Assembly (NCBI GenBank): GCA_018266215.1
Contig: JAFEAV010000034.1
Span: 1-58,291, forward strand
Direction of reading: 5' to 3'
Origin: Cyanobacteria bacterium SZAS LIN-3
GTDB lineage: Bacteria > Cyanobacteriota > Vampirovibrionia > Obscuribacterales > Obscuribacteraceae
DNA length: 58,291 bases
A program made the translations under genes and the position numbers. Shown one piece after another: positions 29,580-36,649 of the stretch (positions are counted from its first letter, which is position 1; every line of letters starts with the position of its first letter). Under the pieces are notes generated by a model that was not told the DNA's origin, did not search any database, and saw only the letters and a program-made list of their open reading frames with translations.

Positions 29580-30455
29580 CTAGAACTTCTTCGGTGCGGC
29601 ATCATTTCCATGGAAGGTACTGACCATGAGGTCCACATCACGCTCTATCTGTTCCTTCTGGTCTTTACCGTAGCAGCTGACAATCACATACAATTCTCCA
29701 CCTTTTAAAAACGCCCACTGCCTCCAAAGACGATCGCCCTGTGGGGCAGGTGCAGCAAAATACAATGCACTAGTACCATCCACAGTGACGAATTTCATAT
29801 CATTGACAGTAGCTTTCGGTGCAATGTGTCGAGAAAACATTTTGGCTCCAAATTCACGTATTTCCTTCTCTTGAGCAGGAGATAAAGCGGAGTACTTTCC
29901 CATCATGTAGATATCCATTCCAACCGGAGCGATAGAAGGTATGTAGGCAACATAATCGCCCCTGTTCTCCTCGATCCAGCCTGGCGCTTTGGTGATGGTA
30001 TACGGAAGTGGCATGGGCGGAACCCGAAAATGCCAATAATTACGCTTCGGCTCGTAAGAAAAGGAAGAGCCAGTCTGGCGGGCAATCATATCAAACAGTT
30101 CGGCATGAGTCGGCATGTATACCTCTTTTGGCGGATACATCGTGCGAACCTCTGCTTTCAGCACATCCTTGTCATCTGTCCCGATAATGGTATTGTCCAC
30201 AGCGTACAGCAAGCTAGAAAAAGCACCAAACGAACCAATCATCGCTCCCGGCAGACGAGTTTCTAAAAACTTCTGTTGTTCGGACGGCGAAAGTGACTTG
30301 CTTTTTGGCGCACTCGAATCCGAAGCCTTCTGTATTGCAGGCGGTTTGTTCGGTGATCCATCCACTCGACCGGCATTGAGTAAAGTAAGTACTAGACAAA
30401 TCGAGAACGGAAAGACGCGTGCTCTAATGTGACCGTCAGTATTCGAGCATTTCAT
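29580..30455 (-). CDS. Exported hypothetical protein
   Basis: A 291-residue protein with GGAG 12 bases before the ATG. Residues about 12-34 are a signal peptide ending V-D-G-S. A Ser/Pro/Lys-rich linker (about 35-60) precedes a folded region that contains aromatic and Pro-rich segments (Y-W-H-F-R-V-P-P-M-P-L-P-Y) and a beta-rich C-terminal part (W-A-F-L-K-G-G-E-L-Y-V-I-V-S). The closing pattern resembles substrate- or stress-related secreted proteins with a PsbP/Mog1-like fold, but that is a loose impression. No catalytic motif is seen and neighbours give no context. Confidence 0.68.
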   Translation of the reverse strand: MKCSNTDGHIRARVFPFSICLVLTLLNAGRVDGSPNKPPAIQKASDSSAPKSKSLSPSEQQKFLETRLPGAMIGSFGAFSSLLYAVDNTIIGTDDKDVLKAEVRTMYPPKEVYMPTHAELFDMIARQTGSSFSYEPKRNYWHFRVPPMPLPYTITKAPGWIEENRGDYVAYIPSIAPVGMDIYMMGKYSALSPAQEKEIREFGAKMFSRHIAPKATVNDMKFVTVDGTSALYFAAPAPQGDRLWRQWAFLKGGELYVIVSCYGKDQKEQIERDVDLMVSTFHGNDAAPKKF

Positions 30456-30816
30456 CGATCATTAAAACTCCTATGACTTGAGCCCCTTGCAGCTAGCGTG
30501 GAATTTAGCCTTGAATATCTTTAGGTTTCTCTGGCAGAGACAACGCCGTTTGGGCGACACCAGGATAAGGCAGAGAATTGCGAGGGACCCTGCTCGATTA
30601 GTGAATCGCTTCGTAATTCGGGCGGACGTGGCCTTATTCCCCGTCCATCGGCAATACTCCTCCAAGTATGTCACTATTTTAGCTTGAGATGTTTGGCCTG
30701 GCCAAATTGATGCGCCGAGCCGGCCAAAAACGATGCGAATATGCACGTAGAATCACGATTCTCACAGCGTCGCCCCTGTGCTAGCGTGAGAGCAGGTCCT
30801 CAGGAGCGCTCAGGCT
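30456..30816. other. Gene-free stretch in accessory region
   Basis: About 360 bases between divergent genes. Overlapping open frames of 91 (minus) and 69 (plus) codons occur here, but both are Arg/Lys-rich, lack ribosome sites and look non-coding. Nothing else is evident. Confidence 0.4.
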
Positions 30817-31266
30817 ATGCCAGCAACAGTCCTTTCCAGAGCTCGGTCATTTGCGGTAAAAACATGGCTCGTAGTGGGGCTAGGCGTGGCTATGCCTATC
30901 GGGTGGTGTGTATTTGAAATCGACTACCAGCGCAGAGAATTGAGCCTGGAGACGGCAGCCACAGACGGACGTCATTTCAAGCCTAGCTACTACGACTGTG
31001 GTGACAACGAAGCAATGGCATCAAAGATTTTTGAAGTAGAAGAGACTGCAGATTTGGCCTTCGACGGCCGTGGGCTAAAGAGAAGAGATGTCAGATCTGG
31101 GATTGCTGACTGCCTCAAAAAAGCAAGACACAAAGATCTTCTAGTCGTATGGTCTTGGTGCCGGCAGCCAGATGAGCTTGCGAACCTTAGACTTTTTGCT
31201 GACGCGGTTGGCGCCAAACGACTATTGATTCTGGGGAGGCATTGCCAGGGGGTTTCAGTTGAATAA
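30817..31266 (+). CDS. Hypothetical membrane-anchored protein
   Basis: A 149-residue frame with one hydrophobic segment (about 15-33) after a basic N-terminus, suggesting a signal anchor with the rest outside the cytoplasm. CAGGAG lies 12 bases upstream of the ATG, somewhat far. The soluble part is mixed, with a hydrophobic strand L-L-V-V-W-S-W-C and a closing L-L-I-L-G-R-H-C. No family is recognised. Copy 3 of the spacer motif follows its stop by 34 bases. It could be a small accessory protein or the remnant of a larger one. Confidence 0.5.
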   Translation: MPATVLSRARSFAVKTWLVVGLGVAMPIGWCVFEIDYQRRELSLETAATDGRHFKPSYYDCGDNEAMASKIFEVEETADLAFDGRGLKRRDVRSGIADCLKKARHKDLLVVWSWCRQPDELANLRLFADAVGAKRLLILGRHCQGVSVE

Positions 31267-31273
31267 GACAGTG

Positions 31274-31335
31274 CCTATCCGGGCAAGAAGTCACGGTGAA
31301 GATAACAGTTGTTATGTTCAGGTCGCCCGGAAAGG
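31274..31335. repeat. Nested inverted repeat around spacer motif copy 3
   Basis: Outer arms at 31274-31284 and 31325-31335 (CCTATCCGGGC against GCCCGGAAAGG) pair at 10 of 11 positions. Between them lies the hairpin ATAACA-GT-TGTTAT with the motif GATAA-N5-GTTATGT at 31301-31317. Inner spacers are unequal (16 and 9 bases), as in the nested repeat around copy 1. Confidence 0.55.
31301..31317 (+). repeat. Spacer motif GATAA-N5-GTTATGT, copy 3
   Basis: The third exact match, 34 bases after the stop of the small membrane-anchored gene. The nine bases GTTATGTTC are identical to copy 2. Confidence 0.6.
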
Positions 31336-31389
31336 CAGGCAGATAGCCTCTCTCCGGATTCGAGTTTTTCGTTTATCAGACAAGCGTTG

Positions 31390-31560
31390 CTAGCCAGCAT
31401 CAACGAGCTTGATGGCGGCCTTCAACTGGTCCACTAAAGCTGGCAAATAACTTTGATCAATTTGAAATTTGATCTGATGCACCTGCGTTTCAAGATCCGG
31501 CGTTATATCAAGCCGAGCAGCCACCGGTAGCCGGCAACACCGAGTGACTGAGAACTTCCC
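31390..31560 (-). pseudogene. C-terminal gene fragment, probable pseudogene
   Basis: On the minus strand an open stretch of 56 codons ends at TAG 31390-31392. Its last 45 residues (for example D-I-T-P-D-L-E-T-Q-V-H-Q-I-K-F and L-P-A-L-V-D-Q-L-K-A-A-I-K) read as an ordinary amphipathic helical C-terminus. There is no in-frame ATG; a stop codon interrupts the frame at 31561. Beyond that stop the same frame continues with A-D-L-A-G-L-V-A-R-N-K-P, and an adjacent frame holds K-F-K-I-D-A-A-R-E-V-L. This looks like a gene broken by a stop and a frameshift. The family is not identified. Confidence 0.35.
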
Positions 31561-31723
31561 TTATGGTTTATTCCTGGCAACCAGGCCGGCAAGATCAGCC
31601 AACGTAGGACTTCTCGGGCAGCGTCAATTTTGAATTTATCAAACCGCCCTAGTATGTGTCTTGGACTGGCTGTCTGGTGAAATCTGCTATCATCCGGTAA
31701 ATTGGTAATAGTCGGCCTCTTCA

Positions 31724-32044
31724 ATGCTCTCCTCTTCAGATCCAGCAATCTTACATGCCTTATCCAACGTTCGGTACCAGGTTGTGCCCTGGCTTCGGCA
31801 CCAAAGAATAGACTCAAAAGACTTCGACAAGGTAGCGTCCCAAACACTTTCATTGTGTGCAGCTAATGGTTTGCCGCTCAGCGGCAGCGATCTCAAAGAA
31901 TCTCAATGCAGAAAATTTTTTGAAGAACATAAGTACTTCCATTTCGTTTTTGCCACTCAAGTAAAAGCCAGTGTGGTGCCTATGGTAACCCCTGAAACAC
32001 TCTTGGAGATGGGATTTCTTGGTGATGACTTGGCCAGAAAATAA
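31724..32044 (+). CDS. Hypothetical protein, small
   Basis: A 106-residue frame, soluble, without signal peptide or known motif. The C-terminal part (F-H-F-V-F-A-T-Q-V-K-A-S-V-V-P-M-V-T-P-E-T-L-L-E-M-G-F) has good hydrophobic periodicity, but the N-terminus lacks a ribosome site. Minus-strand frames overlap both ends and look less protein-like. It may be an intact small accessory gene or the end of a degraded one. Confidence 0.4.
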   Translation: MLSSSDPAILHALSNVRYQVVPWLRHQRIDSKDFDKVASQTLSLCAANGLPLSGSDLKESQCRKFFEEHKYFHFVFATQVKASVVPMVTPETLLEMGFLGDDLARK

Positions 32045-32067
32045 GGGGAGGAGTAGATATTGAAGAT

Positions 32068-32256
32068 TTGAAAAACAATGCCAGGCGCCTTCTCTTAAGG
32101 TCTGACAAAGGAACTCCGGTGATGCTGCTAGCAAGGCTCATACCATTTGGTGGGATTCCCAAAAAAGCCAGACCAGAAGCAGTTTTTTGCATCGATGCAT
32201 GTCTAACGAACTTCGAAAATGTTTGGGGACCGAATACTTTCTCTCCAGACAGTTAG
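32068..32256 (+). CDS. Possible small protein
   Basis: A 62-codon frame opening with TTG, 16 bases downstream of a strong GGGGAGGAG sequence. It is basic at the N-terminus and hydrophobic in the middle (P-V-M-L-L-A-R-L-I-P-F-G-G-I). It starts 23 bases after the stop of the preceding frame and ends just before the next gene, so it could be co-transcribed. No family is recognised. Confidence 0.25.
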   Translation: MKNNARRLLLRSDKGTPVMLLARLIPFGGIPKKARPEAVFCIDACLTNFENVWGPNTFSPDS

Positions 32257-32271
32257 CGGCAGGATAGGGTC

Positions 32272-32643
32272 ATGAAGGCAAAAGCGAAAATTGAACCTGA
32301 TGGCCATGCAGCAGCTCCTTTTGGCATGTCCACCTGGTTCTGGGGTTGGCCATCTATAGCTGGGTTCCTGGGCCTAGTCGCAAGTAAAAATTTTCATCTG
32401 CTGCACCTGGATTCACACACATTTTCTATCTGCTGGGTGGCCTTTCTAGTGGCTCCCATGCTTTGGGCACTAGCATCTAGTTCCTGGTTTCGGGGCAAGG
32501 CAATTGCTTTTGCAGTCGTTTGGTTCGTTCAAGTGTTCGCATTGGTTACGATGACTGCCGGCGTCCTAAACTGGTTCTTTATGCACACCTACTACGACAT
32601 TATGGATCCCCAGCATACAGAAAAGCATCCAGGATACGAGTGA
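32272..32643 (+). CDS. Small multi-pass membrane protein
   Basis: A 123-residue protein from ATG 32272 with AGGATAGGG just upstream. Three hydrophobic segments are visible (about 22-42, 50-70 and 78-102), with Trp-rich boundaries (W-F-W-G-W-P near residue 21). The C-terminus is hydrophilic (D-P-Q-H-T-E-K-H-P-G-Y-E). No family is recognised. It is the last gene before the right repeat. Confidence 0.6.
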   Translation: MKAKAKIEPDGHAAAPFGMSTWFWGWPSIAGFLGLVASKNFHLLHLDSHTFSICWVAFLVAPMLWALASSSWFRGKAIAFAVVWFVQVFALVTMTAGVLNWFFMHTYYDIMDPQHTEKHPGYE

Positions 32644-32702
32644 CCAAGTTTGGCTGCCATGGATCTGAGAAGTTCAATTATGTTTCATCGCCCTGTTTGT
32701 AA

Positions 32703-32785
32703 CTTCACCGTCAATCAACCAATCTTTCGCCAGGTCTTAAAAGATGACCTGAACTCAGACCAGAACGTTAAGTAGGGGGGCTTCG
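32703..32785. repeat. Right copy of 83-bp repeat; remnant of a DUF4239 3' end
   Basis: Read on the plus strand this encodes F-T-V-N-Q-P-I-F-R-Q-V-L-K-D-D-L followed by N-S-D-Q-N-V-K and TAG, nearly the C-terminus of the second DUF4239 protein (F-S-V-N-R-P-I-F-R-Q-I-L-K-D-D-L). Sequence upstream of 32703 shows no DUF4239 homology. The segment overlaps the last codons of the opposing thioesterase gene. It is either a duplicated target at an insertion edge or the stub of a third paralog. Confidence 0.75.
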
Positions 32786-33207
32786 CTCTCGACGAACCGG
32801 CGAATCTCCTCCGAATATGGAATCGGTTTGCGCGTTTCTTCGTCAATCAAGACGATGGTCGAACGAGATATACCGCAGCAAACATCGTCTTTATAGATGC
32901 ACTGAAAAAGCTTGAGAGAGCTCTTACCGAAGGAGTCTATGGCGGTGCCGACCTCGGCCGTACCAGGGAAATGCATCTCCGCCAGAAAATCAAGATTGAG
33001 GTTGGCCAGTACCATAGTTTTACCGGCACCGGCAATGGAGCCCTCGCGATTAAAAAGCAGATGTGCCCGGCCAGCTTCGCATATGGTGGCAAAGACGGCG
33101 TTATTCACGTGACCGAGTTTGTCGGTGTCGCCATAGCGCAGAGTAACACTGGTCCAAAATTTGTAGTTTTTACGGTCGGCAATTACAGCGCGGCTGTGTT
33201 CGGTCAT
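32755..33207 (-). CDS. Acyl-CoA thioesterase, 4HBT/hot-dog family
   Basis: A 150-residue hot-dog-fold protein from ATG 33207 (GGAG lies 11 bases upstream within the preceding gene). The signature Y-G-D-T-D-K-L-G-H-V-N-N-A-V-F near residue 25 carries the catalytic Asp and His of YbgC/FadM-type thioesterases, and L-D-F-L-A-E-M-H-F-P-G lies at the expected place. It hydrolyses acyl-CoA or acyl-ACP in the cytoplasm; chain specificity is unknown. Only two bases separate it from the glpD stop, so the two are co-translated, joining glycerolipid and fatty acyl metabolism. Its last ten codons fall in the right copy of the 83-bp repeat, so the C-terminus may have been altered by the rearrangement. Confidence 0.85.
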   Translation of the reverse strand: MTEHSRAVIADRKNYKFWTSVTLRYGDTDKLGHVNNAVFATICEAGRAHLLFNREGSIAGAGKTMVLANLNLDFLAEMHFPGTAEVGTAIDSFGKSSLKLFQCIYKDDVCCGISRSTIVLIDEETRKPIPYSEEIRRFVESEAPLLNVLV

Positions 33208-33209
33208 TT

Positions 33210-34784
33210 TTATACGGTCTCCAGATTTACACAATAGGACTGTGCCAGCACACTAAAATCGAGTATTTGAGCCTTGACCCATGCATTGTCATAGCCCAGT
33301 TCCCGGGCCATGATCTCAGCAACCGCCGGGGCCGACTGGATAGCCGCATGCGAGTTGAGGAAAAGTGCCCGCAGTCTGCGACTGAGTACGTCCTCAACGG
33401 TGCGCGCCATTTCAAATCGCGTGGCCCAGACGACTTCAGCCGCGGTATAAGGCAGAGACGAGTGCAGGGGCTTAGCCAGCGACGAGTCGGCATCGATCAG
33501 GGCTTGTATCTGAGCGGCGTCACTGCCGTAAAAGGCCATCACCCCATATTTTTCAGGGTCCTCACACCAGCCGTGGATCTTGAGTTTCTTAGAGACACAA
33601 GGCATCTCGTCCAGCTTACCCAGAGTTATGGCGCTATCGACACAGTCCTCCGCCATTTTGCGGTAGGTGGTCCACTTGCCGCCGCAGATAGTTAGTAGTC
33701 CGGAGTTATCTATGTGAATCGTATGATCGCGCGAAAGCTGCGATGTCGTGCCGGCACCACCGGCCTTAACGAGCGGTCTGATGCCAACAAAAACAGAAAG
33801 CACATCTTTGCGTTCCGGCTTGCGACTGAGGTAGCGACCGGCGGTCTCAAGGATGAATTCGATTTCGTGATCGAAGGGCTTGGGCTCAAGCGAAGGCTCC
33901 TGGATGGGAGTATCGGTCGTGCCGACAAGCAAATGATTGTGCCAGGGGATGGCAAACATCACCCGACCGTCGCTTGTGTGAGGCACCATGATGGCGCTGT
34001 CGCCGGGCATCAGAGCGCGGTCAAAAACCAGATGTATGCCCTGGCTGGGAGCAATCATGGGCGTCACATCGGGATCGGCCAGGCGACGCAGCCTATCTGT
34101 AAAGGCACCGGTGGCATTGATCACAACCCGGGCAGAAACTTCGAAGTCTTTGTTGGTTTCATGGTCGCGCAGATGCACACCACTGACGAATCCGTCGCTA
34201 TCCTTGGTGATATCGGTGACTGACATGTAGTTGACAGCGGTCGCACCCTGCTCTATTGCGGTAGCGACCATATTTATGAGCAAGCGGCTATCATCAAACT
34301 GGCCGTCGTAATAAATCACTCCACCCTTGAGACCCTCGGTCTTAATTGTGGGTATGCGTTCCAGTATTTCCTGCCGGTTCAAGATGCGCGAGGCACCAAA
34401 GCCGTACTTGCCGGCCAGAAGGTCATAGACTTTAAGACCCATGCCGTAAAAAGGAGCTTCCCACCAGTCATAGTTAGGCACGATAAAGGGCAGGTCATGC
34501 ACCAGATGCGGTGCATTCTGTCGCAACAGTCCCCGCTCCTGCAGCGCTTCCATAACAAGCGAGACATTGCCCTGCTCTAAGTAACGCACTCCGCCGTGCA
34601 CAAGCTTGGTGCTGCGACTGGACGTCCCCTTGCCGAAGTCACTCTGCTCGACAAGCAAGACTTCATAGCCTCGGGATGCGGCATCAACGGCTACCCCGAC
34701 TCCGGTGGCACCGCCACCGACGATGACCATATCCCAGGGCGTCGTCCTGGCGGCTAACTTGGCTAATTGTTCGACTCTGTTCAT
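33210..34784 (-). CDS. glpD: FAD-dependent glycerol-3-phosphate dehydrogenase
   Basis: A 524-residue enzyme that oxidises glycerol-3-phosphate to dihydroxyacetone phosphate and passes electrons to quinone at the inner membrane. Between two close ATGs (34790 and 34784) I prefer the second, which is properly spaced from AAGAG. Landmarks are the dinucleotide fold V-I-V-G-G-G-A-T-G-V-G-V, the signature S-S-R-S-T-K-L-V-H-G-G-V-R-Y-L, and V-G-T-T-D-T-P-I. A C-terminal DAO_C helical domain begins near residue 390. No glycerol kinase is nearby. An aquaporin gene 9 kb away could admit glycerol but is not linked. Two 9-bp direct repeats (CTTGAATAC) lie directly upstream. Confidence 0.94.
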   Translation of the reverse strand: MNRVEQLAKLAARTTPWDMVIVGGGATGVGVAVDAASRGYEVLLVEQSDFGKGTSSRSTKLVHGGVRYLEQGNVSLVMEALQERGLLRQNAPHLVHDLPFIVPNYDWWEAPFYGMGLKVYDLLAGKYGFGASRILNRQEILERIPTIKTEGLKGGVIYYDGQFDDSRLLINMVATAIEQGATAVNYMSVTDITKDSDGFVSGVHLRDHETNKDFEVSARVVINATGAFTDRLRRLADPDVTPMIAPSQGIHLVFDRALMPGDSAIMVPHTSDGRVMFAIPWHNHLLVGTTDTPIQEPSLEPKPFDHEIEFILETAGRYLSRKPERKDVLSVFVGIRPLVKAGGAGTTSQLSRDHTIHIDNSGLLTICGGKWTTYRKMAEDCVDSAITLGKLDEMPCVSKKLKIHGWCEDPEKYGVMAFYGSDAAQIQALIDADSSLAKPLHSSLPYTAAEVVWATRFEMARTVEDVLSRRLRALFLNSHAAIQSAPAVAEIMARELGYDNAWVKAQILDFSVLAQSYCVNLETV

Positions 34785-34793
34785 ATGCATTCT

Positions 34794-34816
34794 CTTGAAT
34801 ACTACACCTTGAATAC
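34794..34816. promoter_or_regulatory. Tandem CTTGAATAC repeats upstream of glpD
   Basis: Two identical 9-bp direct repeats, CTTGAATAC at 34794-34802 and 34808-34816, lie in the divergent spacer 10-32 bases upstream of the glpD start. A regulator site is possible; no known consensus is matched. Confidence 0.25.
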
Positions 34817-34893
34817 GGGCGCGGCATACTATATATAGGTAGGTGGGCCATTATTCCACACGAGCAGAGCCTGCGTAAATCGAGAAGAATTAG

Positions 34894-35364
34894 ATGAAAA
34901 TATGGGTCGACGCCGATGCAGCCCCGGGCGCGGTCAAAGACATAGTCATGGCGGCGGCCGTCAAACGAGCGGTGGAAGCCATTTTTGTAGCTAATAAGAA
35001 GCTCACATTCCCGGAATCACCTCTGATCAAGTTTATCCAGGTGGAGGTATCGCCGGACGCTGCCGATTACTTAATTGCCGCCGATGCCGTCATCGGAGAC
35101 CTGGTCATCACCCAGGACATCCCCCTGGCGCATGCTCTGGTGACAAAAGGCGTGGTCACCATCAGTCCGCGAGGGGTCGTCTTCACCCCCGACAATATCG
35201 GCGAGAGACTATCGGTGCGTGACCTGATGCAGGGCCTGCGCGATACCGGAGAAATGACCGGCGGGCCAAAACAATTTGGCGACAAGGAAAAGCGGGCCTT
35301 TGCCTCGGCCTTTGACAGGGAACTGACAAGATTGCAGCGGCAGAGCGCAAACAAAGCGAAATAG
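34894..35364 (+). CDS. DUF188/UPF0178 family protein (YaiI/YqxD)
   Basis: A 156-residue soluble protein starting M-K-I-W-V-D-A-D-A-A-P, the hallmark of the YaiI/YqxD family, followed by V-A-N-K and V-I-T-Q-D-I-P-L-A. The third conserved block includes N-I-G-E-R-L-S-V-R-D-L-M. The fold is PIN-like with clustered Asp residues, so nuclease activity has been suggested for the family, but the function is not established. Length and order match family members. It is divergent from glpD across a 109-base spacer with AGAAG before its ATG. Confidence 0.9.
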   Translation: MKIWVDADAAPGAVKDIVMAAAVKRAVEAIFVANKKLTFPESPLIKFIQVEVSPDAADYLIAADAVIGDLVITQDIPLAHALVTKGVVTISPRGVVFTPDNIGERLSVRDLMQGLRDTGEMTGGPKQFGDKEKRAFASAFDRELTRLQRQSANKAK

Positions 35365-35412
35365 CTTCCCAAGGGGATATATTTTGCTTATGGTGTCATA
35401 TGAGGCAGGGCA

Positions 35413-36642
35413 ATGAACAAAATAATTAAGTCGGTTTCGCGACTCAGGTTGGCATTGCCCCTCGCTTTAACCCTGGTGGCAACTGCCTCTTTTCCTTGCA
35501 GTTCTGTCCTGGCGCAGGACGCACAAGCCGGGAAAAAGTCGGCCGCAGACTCAAGCACAACCGAAGTTGCTAACAGCGATCACGACCCGGCGCTGGAGTT
35601 ATATGCAGACCTCCCCGGTCCGATGCTGAGGGGACTGACCATGTCCAGCGACGGTCGAGTCTTCGTCACTTTCCCGCGTATCGACGGCGTGTCACCTTAC
35701 ACGGTTGCCGAACTGATCGGTGGGAAACCAGTTCCCTACCCGAGCACCGAACTCAACAAACTGGACGCGACACCTTCGGCCGACCGCATCATTTCTGTGA
35801 TGAGCGCCGTGGTCGACAATAAAAATCGTCTGTGGTTGGCTGACAGCGGGCGCGTTTTGCTGAGTCCCGTCAGCGGTGCCGGCAAACTGGTCGGCATCGA
35901 CCTGGCCACCAACAAGATAATAAAAACAATCGTACTTGGCCCTTCTATCGTCTCCAAAGACTCGGTACTGCACGACCTGCGTTACGACAGGTCCAAAGGT
36001 AAGGATGGGATCATCTATATTTCAGACTCGGCCCCTGCCGGCAAGAGTGCCATCATTGTCGTGGATATCGCCACGGGTAAATGTCTGCGCCGACTCTCCG
36101 GTCATAAGACCGTTCAGGCGGAAGCCGAGTTTATACCGTTCATCGAAGGGCGACCGATGCTGCGCACCCTGGCAAATGGCGACAAGGGTGAATATCCGGT
36201 GGGAGTATCGGGACTGGCGGTCAAGCCCAATGCCAACGTTCTCTACTACTGCCCGCAGGCCAGCAGACAACTCTACAGTGTAGATACGGCCTTGCTTTGC
36301 GATCCCAGCAAGGATGAATTCACCGTCGAGCAGTCAATCAAGGATCTCGGCCCCAAAAGTGGTGCCTCCGACGGTCTTGAATGCGACAAAGACGGCAACT
36401 TACTCTTCACTGATTTTGAAAATTCCACTGTCTGGCGTCGCACAACTGAAGGAAAAATCGAAAAACTTGTGCACGACACCAGACTGGTCTGGCCTGACAG
36501 TCTCTGGATCGGTACAGACGGGTATCTGTACATAACCAGCAGCCAGTTCAATCAGCGCGCAGCCTTCAATAAGGGCACCGACCTGCGCACCAAAAGTTAT
36601 CAAATTTTCCGCTACAAGCTTGCCGGTGCGGGCAGCAAATAA
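35413..36642 (+). CDS. Exported major-royal-jelly/yellow-family beta-propeller
   Basis: A 409-residue protein with GAGGCAGGG before ATG 35413 and a signal peptide (residues 1-34, ending V-L-A-Q). The mature part resembles the MRJP/yellow family: L-R-G-L-T-M-S-S-D-G-R-V-F-V-T-F-P-R, A-V-V-D-N-K-N-R-L-W-L-A-D-S, L-H-D-L-R-Y-D and I-I-Y-I-S-D-S, then V-V-D-I-A-T-G-K-C-L-R-R-L-S. The fold is a six-bladed propeller. Bacterial members are secreted and of uncertain function; insect relatives are pigment or food proteins. It stands alone, with a convergent gene 7 bases away. Confidence 0.85.
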   Translation: MNKIIKSVSRLRLALPLALTLVATASFPCSSVLAQDAQAGKKSAADSSTTEVANSDHDPALELYADLPGPMLRGLTMSSDGRVFVTFPRIDGVSPYTVAELIGGKPVPYPSTELNKLDATPSADRIISVMSAVVDNKNRLWLADSGRVLLSPVSGAGKLVGIDLATNKIIKTIVLGPSIVSKDSVLHDLRYDRSKGKDGIIYISDSAPAGKSAIIVVDIATGKCLRRLSGHKTVQAEAEFIPFIEGRPMLRTLANGDKGEYPVGVSGLAVKPNANVLYYCPQASRQLYSVDTALLCDPSKDEFTVEQSIKDLGPKSGASDGLECDKDGNLLFTDFENSTVWRRTTEGKIEKLVHDTRLVWPDSLWIGTDGYLYITSSQFNQRAAFNKGTDLRTKSYQIFRYKLAGAGSK

Positions 36643-36649
36643 TCAGAAA

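Larger units (their letters stand above)
31267..31723. other. Spacer with nested repeat and gene debris
   Basis: About 450 bases without an intact gene. The left part holds the nested inverted repeat at 31274-31335. The middle holds an open minus-strand stretch that reads like the C-terminus of a protein (see the pseudogene entry). The rest shows no coding pattern. Confidence 0.45.

Noticed and set aside
30471..30746. 91-codon minus-strand and 69-codon plus-strand overlapping frames
   Set aside because: Both are basic, overlap each other and lack ribosome sites; neither looks like protein.
26899..31317. Integron cassette array
   Set aside because: The GATAA-N5-GTTATGT repeats resemble attC right ends, but GTTATGT departs from the GTTRRRY core, no matching left half-sites were found, genes lie on both strands, and no integrase is present.
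31503..31853. 116-codon minus-strand frame
   Set aside because: It is Arg/Leu-rich, overlaps a better plus-strand frame and probably contains a frame-shifted part of the pseudogene rather than an intact gene.
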